Source: Galbibacter kalidii
GTDB lineage: Bacteria; Bacteroidota; Bacteroidia; Flavobacteriales; Flavobacteriaceae
Length of the DNA stretch: 54,668 bases
Direction of reading: 5' to 3'
Assembly (NCBI RefSeq): GCF_026241135.1
Contig: NZ_JAPFGA010000023.1
Coordinates: 1-54,668, forward strand
The translations under genes and the position numbers were made by a program. Positions 24,561-32,647 of this stretch are shown here, piece by piece. The notes below the pieces were generated by a model. It saw only the letters and a list, made by a program, of their open reading frames with translations. It was not told the DNA's origin and did no database searches. Each line of letters opens with the position of its first letter. The stretch's first letter is position 1.

Positions 24561-26249
24561 ATGAATAAAATTTACTACCTGCTATTTTTTTTAATGGTTT
24601 TTATTTCTTGTAGTAAGGACAAGGACAGTGAGGAAATTAACACCCCTGAAATAACTCCAAAAGTAGAGGGGAGGCAAGCATTTCAAATTGATTTTGCAGC
24701 TAACAACTCAAAAAGTCAATCCAACAAAACATCCGACAATCCCAAATCTGGGTTTGCATTAATTAGTATTATTGATACTAATGGTGACGCAGTTCTTACC
24801 AGGGAAAAAGTTGAAGTTTTTAAGCAAGATGATAAATATATAACGGATGAAATAATACTTACAGCAGGAACTTATAGCTTAACGGAGTTTATTTTAACTG
24901 ATGCTAATAATGTAGTGGTTGCTATGGTTCCCAAGGCTAATGCTCCTTTATCTAAGTTAACCCAAAATACATTACCATTTAGTTTTAATGTAAAAGAGGA
25001 AGAACTAGCTATTACATCTACAGAAAACATCAGTGCAGATGGTTATACTGCGGTAGATTTTGGGTATAAAAGTTTAGATTTAAGTTTCCCTGACACTACA
25101 GATTTCTTTAGCTTAATTGTTGATGAATCGACCTTAATTACCACAAAAACTATTGTTATTGAATCGATTACAAACTCAAGCTATGAAATTGATTGGGGAG
25201 ATGGAACTACGGATGAATATTTTTCTGATTTAAGTAATACTTTAGAAGAAAGTGAACAAAATCATACCTATGAAACAAAAGGTGTCTACACTATAAATAT
25301 AAGCGGTCCACTGGAAACCATTCAAGAATTAAATTTTTATAGTAATGATCAGGAAAATGATTATCAGAGTAATTTAATTTCCGCAGACATAAGTAAGTTA
25401 AGTTTACTCAATTCCTGTCTATTTTATGCTGGTAAACTCACAACATTAAACACCTCGAAGAATACTGCTTTAGAGCAATTAACATTAGGGTACAATCAAA
25501 TAACAAATTTAAATTTTGAAAATAATCTTGAATTAAAAAATGTAATCCTAAGATATAATCAGTTATCTAATGTTGATATTTCAAAAAATTCAAAGTTAGA
25601 ACTTTTATGGTTGACTGGAAATCAAATTTCGGGTATAAATCTTTTTAATAATACCAATTTGGAAGTATTGTCGATTCGAGAAAATCAACTCAACAATTTA
25701 GATCTGTCAAAAAATTTAAGTCTAAAAAGGGTTGACTTATCTGATAACAAATTAAAACAGATAGATGTTTCAAACAATACAAATTTAAAAGAAATAAACG
25801 TTGGAAGAAATTTACTTACAAACATTGATCTTTCAAAGAACACTAATCTCATACGTGTTGATTTATATGGAAATCAAATAGCAAACATTGATTTCTCTTT
25901 AAATACTAAATTAAAGAATATCTATATAGATGATAACCTATTGGAGGATATAGATTTGTCTAAAAACCCAGAAATTGATCGTTTAATTATTGAGAATAAT
26001 AATCTTACTGCATTAGATATTACAAATAATCCTAAAATATTTGATCTTGAGATTGGTGGAAACCAATTTAATAGCACCCAAATAGATGAGTTAATATCTC
26101 TTGTTTATGATCGAGCAGTTTTGAATTCAATTTTTGATGGTTATATCAACTTTAAAAACAATCCAGGTTCTGATGACATAGATGTCACTACTACTGAAAA
26201 AATAAATGATTTAATGACTACATATAATTGGTCTTTCAATAATAACTAA
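24561..26249 (+). CDS. Leucine-rich-repeat lipoprotein (internalin-like)
   Basis: A 562-residue lipoprotein (F-I-S-C, lipobox Cys near residue 18). Residues 20-180 are a beta-rich region resembling domains that precede PKD folds; about 195-255 includes Y-E-I-D-W-G-D-G-T-T and H-T-Y-E-T-K-G-V-Y, a PKD-like signature. From about 270 to 520 there are roughly a dozen leucine-rich repeats of 20-21 residues with L-x-x-N-Q-L/I-x-N-L/I-D-L-S-K-N. Such proteins mediate adhesion or ligand binding at the cell surface. It is the last gene before the right copy of the 56-bp repeat, and is AT-rich compared with the PD40 genes. Confidence 0.88.
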   Translation: MNKIYYLLFFLMVFISCSKDKDSEEINTPEITPKVEGRQAFQIDFAANNSKSQSNKTSDNPKSGFALISIIDTNGDAVLTREKVEVFKQDDKYITDEIILTAGTYSLTEFILTDANNVVVAMVPKANAPLSKLTQNTLPFSFNVKEEELAITSTENISADGYTAVDFGYKSLDLSFPDTTDFFSLIVDESTLITTKTIVIESITNSSYEIDWGDGTTDEYFSDLSNTLEESEQNHTYETKGVYTINISGPLETIQELNFYSNDQENDYQSNLISADISKLSLLNSCLFYAGKLTTLNTSKNTALEQLTLGYNQITNLNFENNLELKNVILRYNQLSNVDISKNSKLELLWLTGNQISGINLFNNTNLEVLSIRENQLNNLDLSKNLSLKRVDLSDNKLKQIDVSNNTNLKEINVGRNLLTNIDLSKNTNLIRVDLYGNQIANIDFSLNTKLKNIYIDDNLLEDIDLSKNPEIDRLIIENNNLTALDITNNPKIFDLEIGGNQFNSTQIDELISLVYDRAVLNSIFDGYINFKNNPGSDDIDVTTTEKINDLMTTYNWSFNNN

Positions 26250-26603
26250 TTGTTTAATTCATTATTTTAAAATGTTAGCAACAGAATGATGTTGACATTG
26301 ATAAACAGGCAATAGTCGTAAAACGGCTGTTACATAAATACTGTCGATATGGATCTAAAGGCGCCATATTGTACTTGCGTTATGTAACTTTGCTTTGGGA
26401 AAAAAAGCGTCTTTTTATCTTTAACTTCTGAAAAGTTTTCCCTCCCTAACTTTCTTTAAAATGTAATGGAACACTCTTTGCATGGAGTGGCAGTAGGAGT
26501 GGAAGGCAATGTTTGTGGAATGGGGTGTTTCGCTTAACTTTTGATATTATTTGCCATAATTATGACTGTTGGAATCCTTCCTTTCAATATATACTTCAAG
26601 TAG
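26250..26603. other. Intergenic stretch holding the right 56-bp repeat
   Basis: Apart from the repeat at 26314-26369 there is a TGTTAGCAACA palindrome at about 26274 and a pyrimidine-rich stretch at 26400-26460. No gene or RNA was recognised. Confidence 0.4.
26314..26369. repeat. 56-bp direct repeat, right copy
   Basis: It matches the copy at 18814-18869 with two substitutions (A/G and C/T), in the same orientation and exactly 7,500 bp away. Flanking bases differ immediately outside, so the repeat boundaries are sharp. Confidence 0.85.
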
Positions 26604-27167
26604 ATGAAAAATAAAAAGTTCAAAATATTGTTTCTAAGTCTTGCAATTGTGCTTGGTTGTGAACAAAGAATTATGCCTGAAAAATCTGGATTTAGAATAG
26701 CAAAAGATTATACCGATTTTGCTCATGAAATGGAAAACAATGACACTTTGAATATTGGAGTAAATTTATCAATGTGTATGTGGGAAGAATTTGATCGAAT
26801 TGAAATTACAAAGATGAATGATAGTGTATATCTACAAATTAAGGAAAAACTTGTGATGAATGATGCGCCTACTCGTTTTCCAAAAGTTCTCTATGAATTG
26901 AAAAACGATACATTGAATTTGGAAAGAATGATGTCTGATTTTGACATTAATTATACAGAAAAAATAAGTAGCCCATTTTTTATCATTACTAATCCGAAAG
27001 AGAAAGACACAATTTTATTAAGATCAATCGGACTTGGTACTCTTGGGGTGAAGATAGACCGCTATTTAAGATTAATGTCTGAATTGTATCCCAAAGAAAT
27101 GGAGAAACGCAGAATAAAATATTTTGGCCCTCCAGAATTGATTGAAGAAATTATGGAAACAGAATAG
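26604..27167 (+). CDS. Hypothetical lipoprotein
   Basis: A 187-residue protein with a lipoprotein signal (I-V-L-G-C, Cys at about 19). The mature part is a mix of beta and helix with no family that I recognise; it has M-C-M-W-E-E-F-D-R and a Tyr/Lys-rich C-terminus. It ends three bases before the stop of the RadC-like pseudogene on the other strand. It is probably anchored to the outer or inner membrane facing the periplasm. Confidence 0.7.
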   Translation: MKNKKFKILFLSLAIVLGCEQRIMPEKSGFRIAKDYTDFAHEMENNDTLNIGVNLSMCMWEEFDRIEITKMNDSVYLQIKEKLVMNDAPTRFPKVLYELKNDTLNLERMMSDFDINYTEKISSPFFIITNPKEKDTILLRSIGLGTLGVKIDRYLRLMSELYPKEMEKRRIKYFGPPELIEEIMETE

Positions 27168-27170
27168 AAT

Positions 27171-27738
27171 TTATAATTTCCTAATATCCCATTTAGTCAG
27201 CCCTGTAAGTTCCTTTATAGCATCAGTATCATACCCCTTATCCTTCATTTTTTTTGCAATTTCGATACTATTGTTTTTAACAGCCTGTTCCTTTTCAAAT
27301 TCGGTCTTCCATTTTCTTGCTTCGGCTTTTTCCTTGTCAAGGATTTCATATTTCCCTGTCTTTTTCAGTTGGCTCATAATGCCTGCATTAGCAAAACTGT
27401 AATATTTATCCTCGGAAATGACCAGGTGATCGACAACTTCAATTTTAATCAGTTCCCCGGTTTTCATCATCCGGTCGGTTAAGTCCAGATCTGCTTGGGA
27501 AGGCTCGGTTTTGCCTCTTGGATGATTGTGTACCAGGATCATTTTTATAGCCATTTTATAGATAGCCATTCTGAATATCTCCGGCGGGTTGACCATAACA
27601 CGGTTGACCGCCCCCAAGACTGACCAATTCTATAAAAAGGATTTTATTCTTGTTATCTAACCCGGCTACCCAAAAATGCTCCTTTTCGCCTGATCTTGTT
27701 CCCACGCTTACTTGTTTGGGGTTATAGTGGTTTCTCGA
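27171..27738 (-). pseudogene. RadC-family JAB/MPN+ domain gene, frameshifted and 5'-truncated
   Basis: The last 148 residues (from 27617) hold the JAMM motif H-N-H-P-R-G-x-x-x-P-S-x-x-D and a helical tail. The missing start of the domain is upstream in another frame: E-H-F-W-V-A-G-L-D-N, then I-L-F-I-E-L-V-S-L-G, with the JAMM glutamate in K-E-H-F-W. The frames join at a GGGGGC run near 27610, where one G too many breaks the gene. Upstream the frame stops at 27739-27741, before the expected N-terminus. RadC-type JAB proteins of this form are common in integrated elements, so this is likely a relic of one. Confidence 0.78.
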
Positions 27739-27810
27739 TTAAATAAGCCTGCCATTCCTAACTATTGACAATAAATATTCAGATTCTTTTAAAGTAGGAG
27801 CATTAATTGA

Positions 27811-28223
27811 TCATATACAATTCAAAAAGGCCAAAGAGGAGCCATTGCTCAAGCATTTATTGATAGTTTTCCAATTGCGATGTTCTTTTTATTGCCAATT
27901 TTTGCCTTGTTGCTCAAATTGTTTTTCTACAAAGGGCGACCATACGTTTGGCATTTGGTGTTTAGCTTCTACTTTTTCTGCTTCGGATTTGCACTATTAT
28001 CTATTGATTACCTGCTAAGCTTTGTAATCAATATCCCGTCGTGGATTGATTTCCTTCTGTTTTTAGCCTTCTTTGTGTATTTGATTTTGCAGTAAAGCGA
28101 TTCTACAAACAAAGCTACTTGGTGAGTGGGATGAAAAGTGGTGCGGTCAGTATCCTGTTTTTATTAGTAGTGCTACCCGTTACTTTGGCTATAATGGGGA
28201 TTACCGCCTTTTTCTTTTATTAA
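27811..28223 (+). pseudogene. DUF3667-like membrane protein remnant, frameshifted
   Basis: The frame at 27880-28095 gives hydrophobic segments (F-F-L-L-P-I-F-A-L-L-L-K-L, H-L-V-F-S-F-Y-F) in the pattern of the DUF3667 C-terminal membrane half. The homologous sequence continues after a one-base slip near 28088 in another frame (A-V-K-R-F-Y-K-Q-S-Y-L, then F-L-L-V-V-L-P-V-T-L-A) to TAA at 28221-28223. The cytoplasmic zinc-ribbon N-terminus is missing. Two breaks make this a dead gene, next to the dead RadC gene. Confidence 0.6.
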
Positions 28224-28280
28224 ACTCATTTAGCCTTTGGAGTTTGGTTGCTTGGAATTTGTGATTTGAAGATTGAAACT

Positions 28281-30761
28281 TTACCTCAGCAAACTAAAAT
28301 GCCCCTTGACCACCCGTAAACTACCGTTGAGCCTTACCAAATCCGCTTTAAACCAATAATCGGTGGCGGGGAGGGGCGTACCGTTAAGTGTGCCGTCCCA
28401 ACCGGGGTCTTCGGGACTAAAGCTTTTAAGGAGTTTCCCATAGCGGTCAAAAACATGGACAACAGATTGCCGGGTGTAAACACTGCCAAAGCCTTCCAGG
28501 TTCCAGAGATCGTTATAAGAATCGTTATTCGGACTAAAAAACTTCGGATAGCCGAGTACGGAAACTGGAAGTGATGATATCCCACAGCCGTTTTTATCCC
28601 TTACAAACAAAATGTGTTCGCCAACAGCAACATTGCTAAAAACAGGATCATCTTTATAAGGACCGAATTGAGAATCCAGAGCAAATTCATAATCACCACT
28701 GCCCAGATTACTGGGGTCTATGGAAATGCTGTTGTTGTTTGAAGCATCTACAACCGTAATATCATCTATGGTTAGTTCAGCTACTGATGATGCTGTAACC
28801 GTTATACTTTGTGATCGCGAACAACCCTCATCAGAAGTAGCTTCAACCGTATAAACTCCGGCAGCTTCTACTAAAACAGTGCTTTGTGTGCCGATAACCA
28901 CACCGTTGGGATTTGTCCATTCATAAGTGTAATTTCCATCGGGATTCAATACTGCTATGGTCACGGGCGGTCCATTCAGGCAATAGATTACCGGTTCGGT
29001 TACATCAAACTCCGGCAATGGGTGAACCGTTAAGGTCAAATGCTCTCCAATCCCATAACAATCCCCGTTGTCTTCACTTTCCACGCGAACAACCAAGGTT
29101 TCAGTAAAAGGAGTTTCGTTGGTATAACTTTGGGTATTACTGATTTCGTCCTGTTCCAAATGGGCATCATTCAGAGTGTGGTAATAATGCACACTGAGGT
29201 TTTGTCCGCCGGGAAATTGATCTAAAATCTCCTGCGAAGCTTCAGTCAGGTCAAAAACATTCCTTCCATCGGCATCGTCATCACAAGTTGGTAATGGCAC
29301 CATAAAACCAGCCAGAAATGAAGTGGTAGACACTTCCAATTGAATTTCGCCTACTTCATAACAACCCATATCAGTTTCCACCCTAGCGTAAACTGTACCG
29401 GCCGTAGCATTGTTAAAAATGGGATCAAGGGCATTTTCAGCCTGATTGGCGTCCGCTTGTGAAAGGTAATAGGTAAAGGCAAAGTCTTCAGGGGTATCTG
29501 TGATATAGGCATTGGCTTCCGCGAGGTTAAAATCAGTAAAACCATCTGCCGTCCCGTCTTCATCACAATTCCTAAAGACAATGGAAGTATCGATAACAGG
29601 CAGGGGATAAATGGTTGCCGTTACCTGTACTTTTTCACCATCCGCACAGCCGTTGTATGACGCCATGGCATAATAAGTAGTTGTTTCGGTAATAACAGGA
29701 GTAGTAAAAGTTATTCCGCTAGCTATGGGTGTGCCATTTTCATCATCAAACCACCACACCTCACCCATCGAAGCTTCGGCTTCCAGGGTTACGCTACCAT
29801 TTCCGCAGTAAAATGCTTCTGTAGTATTTTCAATTTGTGGCGTGAGTATGGTCGTATTCGCTGAAAGGTCTACTTGAGGATCCCCGGGCATTCCGCCGTA
29901 TTCCACGATATAGCCTTTAGGATGGTAAGGCCCCGGTGGATCGCCTGCAACCCTCAAATCGTTCCATGCACCTCTTATCCCAATTGAAGGGTCTGTAATA
30001 TGCGCATAATCTTCACCACCATTAGCATCATTAGGTTCGTTATGGTTCCATTTGGCATAATTAGGCGAAGTACCATTGGATGTACCATTCCAAAAAACAG
30101 TACCAGCTTCTGGGCCGGTAACCCATTCCCAAACCCCTTCGGTTGCGGCATCACTACCGCCAATCCATCCAGCACCTGCTGCTTGTTCGCCCGAAAGCTG
30201 GGCTTCTTCCTCAGACATAATAGTGGCCAAATAGCCCTGCAAACCGAAATAGTCAAGATTTTCGGCAGCAGCTCTGGCTTCCGTCCAGCTAATGCCCAGA
30301 TCGGGGATGTATTGATAATAATGCCCGGTAGAAGGCAAATAGTTGGCATCACCAATGGTAAAAGACAGTGATTTTTCAGGAGTAACACTTAAAGTACTAC
30401 TTTCAAAAACCACATCATGTACAGCGTCAATTAAATCACTATAACTTATATTGGCTCCTCCAACACCTCTTAGTGTAAGTTTACCTTGAACGGCATCCCA
30501 ATCTGGGTTAACATTAGGGTGGTTTCCGGTTAGTGAGAGTGTATCAAAACCATTTTGGTAACCGGTTGAGATTTGTATATGAAGAGCGTCGATACTGTTT
30601 TCGTCGGGATGATTGATGCTGAAAGAGTCCACTATAGACATTTGGGTCAACGGACAATAAATTGAATTGTTTTCAGCCTCTATCACAGGTGGTGTGTCTT
30701 GTGTAAAGCCTTTTAGTATGAATAAAAAAACGGTGGTGTAGGTAAAGCAAGTTTTCAGCAT
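28281..30761 (-). CDS. Type IX-secreted C-type lectin / Ig-like surface protein
   Basis: An 826-residue exported protein with a short signal peptide. After a cadherin-like start, residues about 120-290 form a C-type lectin domain (W-T-E-A-R-A-A-A-E, W-I-G-G-S-D, W-N-H-N-E-P-N-D, E-D-Y-A-H-I). Several Ig-like or PKD-like beta domains follow. The C-terminal 85 residues are a gliding-type sorting domain (F-F-S-P-N-N-D-S-Y-N-D, V-F-D-R-Y-G-K-L, W-D-G-T-L-N-G), which directs export by the type IX system. E-P-N-D in the lectin suggests mannose-type calcium-dependent sugar binding. It is likely a cell-surface carbohydrate adhesin. Confidence 0.88.
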   Translation of the reverse strand: MLKTCFTYTTVFLFILKGFTQDTPPVIEAENNSIYCPLTQMSIVDSFSINHPDENSIDALHIQISTGYQNGFDTLSLTGNHPNVNPDWDAVQGKLTLRGVGGANISYSDLIDAVHDVVFESSTLSVTPEKSLSFTIGDANYLPSTGHYYQYIPDLGISWTEARAAAENLDYFGLQGYLATIMSEEEAQLSGEQAAGAGWIGGSDAATEGVWEWVTGPEAGTVFWNGTSNGTSPNYAKWNHNEPNDANGGEDYAHITDPSIGIRGAWNDLRVAGDPPGPYHPKGYIVEYGGMPGDPQVDLSANTTILTPQIENTTEAFYCGNGSVTLEAEASMGEVWWFDDENGTPIASGITFTTPVITETTTYYAMASYNGCADGEKVQVTATIYPLPVIDTSIVFRNCDEDGTADGFTDFNLAEANAYITDTPEDFAFTYYLSQADANQAENALDPIFNNATAGTVYARVETDMGCYEVGEIQLEVSTTSFLAGFMVPLPTCDDDADGRNVFDLTEASQEILDQFPGGQNLSVHYYHTLNDAHLEQDEISNTQSYTNETPFTETLVVRVESEDNGDCYGIGEHLTLTVHPLPEFDVTEPVIYCLNGPPVTIAVLNPDGNYTYEWTNPNGVVIGTQSTVLVEAAGVYTVEATSDEGCSRSQSITVTASSVAELTIDDITVVDASNNNSISIDPSNLGSGDYEFALDSQFGPYKDDPVFSNVAVGEHILFVRDKNGCGISSLPVSVLGYPKFFSPNNDSYNDLWNLEGFGSVYTRQSVVHVFDRYGKLLKSFSPEDPGWDGTLNGTPLPATDYWFKADLVRLNGSLRVVKGHFSLLR

Positions 30762-30929
30762 AAAATTTTAAAAAGATTAAATATAAGTCATAAAATTGAG
30801 AATTTTGATGTTTTTAATAGTTAACCTATTATCAGGAAGCATACACTGAATCAACCCCAAAAACCTTAAACTTTAAATTTCAACTTTTGATTTTTCTCTG
30901 CCAACTGCTTACTGAGGCTCCCAACGGAA

Positions 30930-31388
30930 TCACCTAAACGACTTCTTAATCCTGTCGAGGTTGCGTTTGTTGTCACGATCTTTGATGGTTTCACGTTTGT
31001 CGTATAGTTTTTTACCCTTGGCAAGGGCGATCTGCATTTTTGCCAATCCTTTGTCGTTAACAAACAACCGTAGCGGAACAATGGTAAAACCGGTGGATTT
31101 TACCTTTTTGTGAAGTTTTCTCAGTTCCTGTTTGTTAAGGAGGAGTTTACGTTCGCTTTTTGGTTTGTGGTTAAAATGTGTGGCATGCGTATATTCTTCA
31201 ACGGTCATATTGATCACAAAGAGTTCTCCTTTTTCGTTGAATTCACAAAAACTTTCAGCAATGGAAGCCCTGCCTTGCCTAATGGACTTTATTTCCGTCC
31301 CCGCCAAAACGATTCCCGCAACATAGGTATCTATGATCTCATATTCAAAGCGAGCCTTCTTATTCTTTATGTTGATGTTTTTTTGCAT
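30930..31388 (-). CDS. smpB: SsrA-binding protein SmpB
   Basis: At 152 residues from ATG 31388 (M-Q-K-N) this has the normal SmpB length; the seven extra residues of the longer frame are dropped. It binds tmRNA and delivers it to stalled ribosomes for trans-translation. Visible features are [22 protein letters not shown], the R-K-L-L-L segment and the basic tail [15 protein letters not shown]. It is a core gene and anchors this part of the window as chromosomal. The tmRNA gene itself was not found here. Confidence 0.96.
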   Translation of the reverse strand: MQKNINIKNKKARFEYEIIDTYVAGIVLAGTEIKSIRQGRASIAESFCEFNEKGELFVINMTVEEYTHATHFNHKPKSERKLLLNKQELRKLHKKVKSTGFTIVPLRLFVNDKGLAKMQIALAKGKKLYDKRETIKDRDNKRNLDRIKKSFR

Positions 31389-31493
31389 AGAGGACAAAAT
31401 TAACAACATTTATCGAATTGGCATCTTCAAGCCCACTATTTTATATTGGCCTAAAACAATATCTTTGTAATAAATAGTTAAGCTGTCTTTAAA

Positions 31494-32273
31494 ATGAAAC
31501 GAACTCTGATCTTCTGCAAGCATATTTGTGTACTTACGATGTTAGCCTGTTTGTTTGTAACTTCCTGTCAAAAAACTGAAAATTCGACTACTATAATAAA
31601 TAAGACCATTGAAGTTTCAGGTGGGAATAATTTCAACAAAAAAGAGATATCTTTTGATTTTAGGGATAGGAGCTACCGTTCGGTAAGAGAAGATGGACGG
31701 TTTGAACTGGCTCGAATCACTAAAGATTCTGTTACTACGGCTGATATTGTTACAAACGATAGCTTTTTAAGGACGGTAAATGGTAAAAAAATAAAAGTGG
31801 CCGATTCTATGACGGTTAAATATAGAAACAGTGTGAATGCTGTGCATTATTTTGCTTATTTACCATATGGTTTGGATGGAAATGCTGTTAACAAAGAGTT
31901 ATTGGATATTATCACTATTAATAATAAGGAGTATTTCAAGATTAAGGTCTGGTTTGATCAACAGGGTGGAGGTGAAGACTATGAGGATATTTATGTGTAT
32001 TGGGTGAATACAGATTCTTATCAAGTAGATTATCTTGCTTATAAATATTATAGTGATGGCGGTGGACTCCGTTTCAGGGAGGCATATAATCATAGGACGA
32101 TCAATGGGATCGATTTTGTAGATTATAACAATTTTAAACCGAAAGATAGATCTACACCATTATTTCAATTGGATAACCTGTTTGAAATTGGAGAACTTCA
32201 ACAGGTTTCTGTCATCGAACTTAAAAACATAGAAGTAAAAGACTGCTCTGGTTGCGATTTTTGGGCTGACTAA
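31494..32273 (+). CDS. DUF6503-like lipoprotein
   Basis: A 259-residue lipoprotein (L-F-V-T-S-C near residue 25). The mature part is a LolA/LppX-like beta sheet protein: F-D-F-R-D-R-S-Y-R-S, Y-F-A-Y-L-P-Y-G-L-D-G, Y-F-K-I-K-V-W-F. The family (DUF6503) is widespread in Flavobacteriia and has no established function. It is divergent from smpB with about 105 bp between. It ends C-S-G-C-D-F-W-A-D; the two Cys near the C-terminus are unusual for a lipoprotein and could form a disulfide. Confidence 0.72.
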   Translation: MKRTLIFCKHICVLTMLACLFVTSCQKTENSTTIINKTIEVSGGNNFNKKEISFDFRDRSYRSVREDGRFELARITKDSVTTADIVTNDSFLRTVNGKKIKVADSMTVKYRNSVNAVHYFAYLPYGLDGNAVNKELLDIITINNKEYFKIKVWFDQQGGGEDYEDIYVYWVNTDSYQVDYLAYKYYSDGGGLRFREAYNHRTINGIDFVDYNNFKPKDRSTPLFQLDNLFEIGELQQVSVIELKNIEVKDCSGCDFWAD

Positions 32274-32302
32274 TTCTTATGGTAGGTATGATTTTTTAAA
32301 TT

Positions 32303-32337
32303 TCAACCCTTGAGGGTTCTAAACCCTCAAGGGTTGA
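32303..32337. repeat. Perfect 16-bp-arm inverted repeat
   Basis: TCAACCCTTGAGGGTT and its exact reverse complement are separated by three bases. There is no T-run on either side, so it is not a classic terminator, although it sits 30 bp after a stop codon. Each arm itself contains the palindrome-like AACCCTTGAGGGTT. It looks like a mobile intergenic hairpin (REP-like). Confidence 0.8.
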
Positions 32338-32543
32338 TCTAATCTTCCAGTTTTTTCCTTAATCCCCTCATTTTCTTGATTTTTTCTCATTTTACATGCT
32401 TTTTTACAGTTAATAGTCACTAAATCAATTATTTAAGCTCATTTTTTATTCATTTTAAAATAAAAAACAAAGAATCTTCTTTAAAAAAATTGTGCATTTC
32501 ATCGAAAAAATAGGGTTTTTAACGATTATTATTTTTTGTTTGA

Positions 32544-32551
32544 TATATTTG
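32544..32551 (+). promoter_or_regulatory. Candidate -7 element TATATTTG for the adhesin-porP/sprF operon
   Basis: It fits TAnnTTTG and lies 96 bp upstream of the adhesin start. The -33 element is unclear. The rest of the 374-bp gap 32274-32647 is AT-rich and holds only the hairpin at 32303. Confidence 0.4.
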
Positions 32552-32647
32552 TTATAAGCGAAATTCAAAAAAAAGACATGATATGAATTTTGAAGTTCGT
32601 TTAAAATAGGTTTAAAACAAGTACCCAAATTTTAAAACCGACTACCT

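Noticed and set aside
30000-30371. Plus-strand 123-residue ORF inside the lectin gene
   Set aside because: It is a shadow of the type IX-secreted lectin protein on the minus strand and has no signature of its own.
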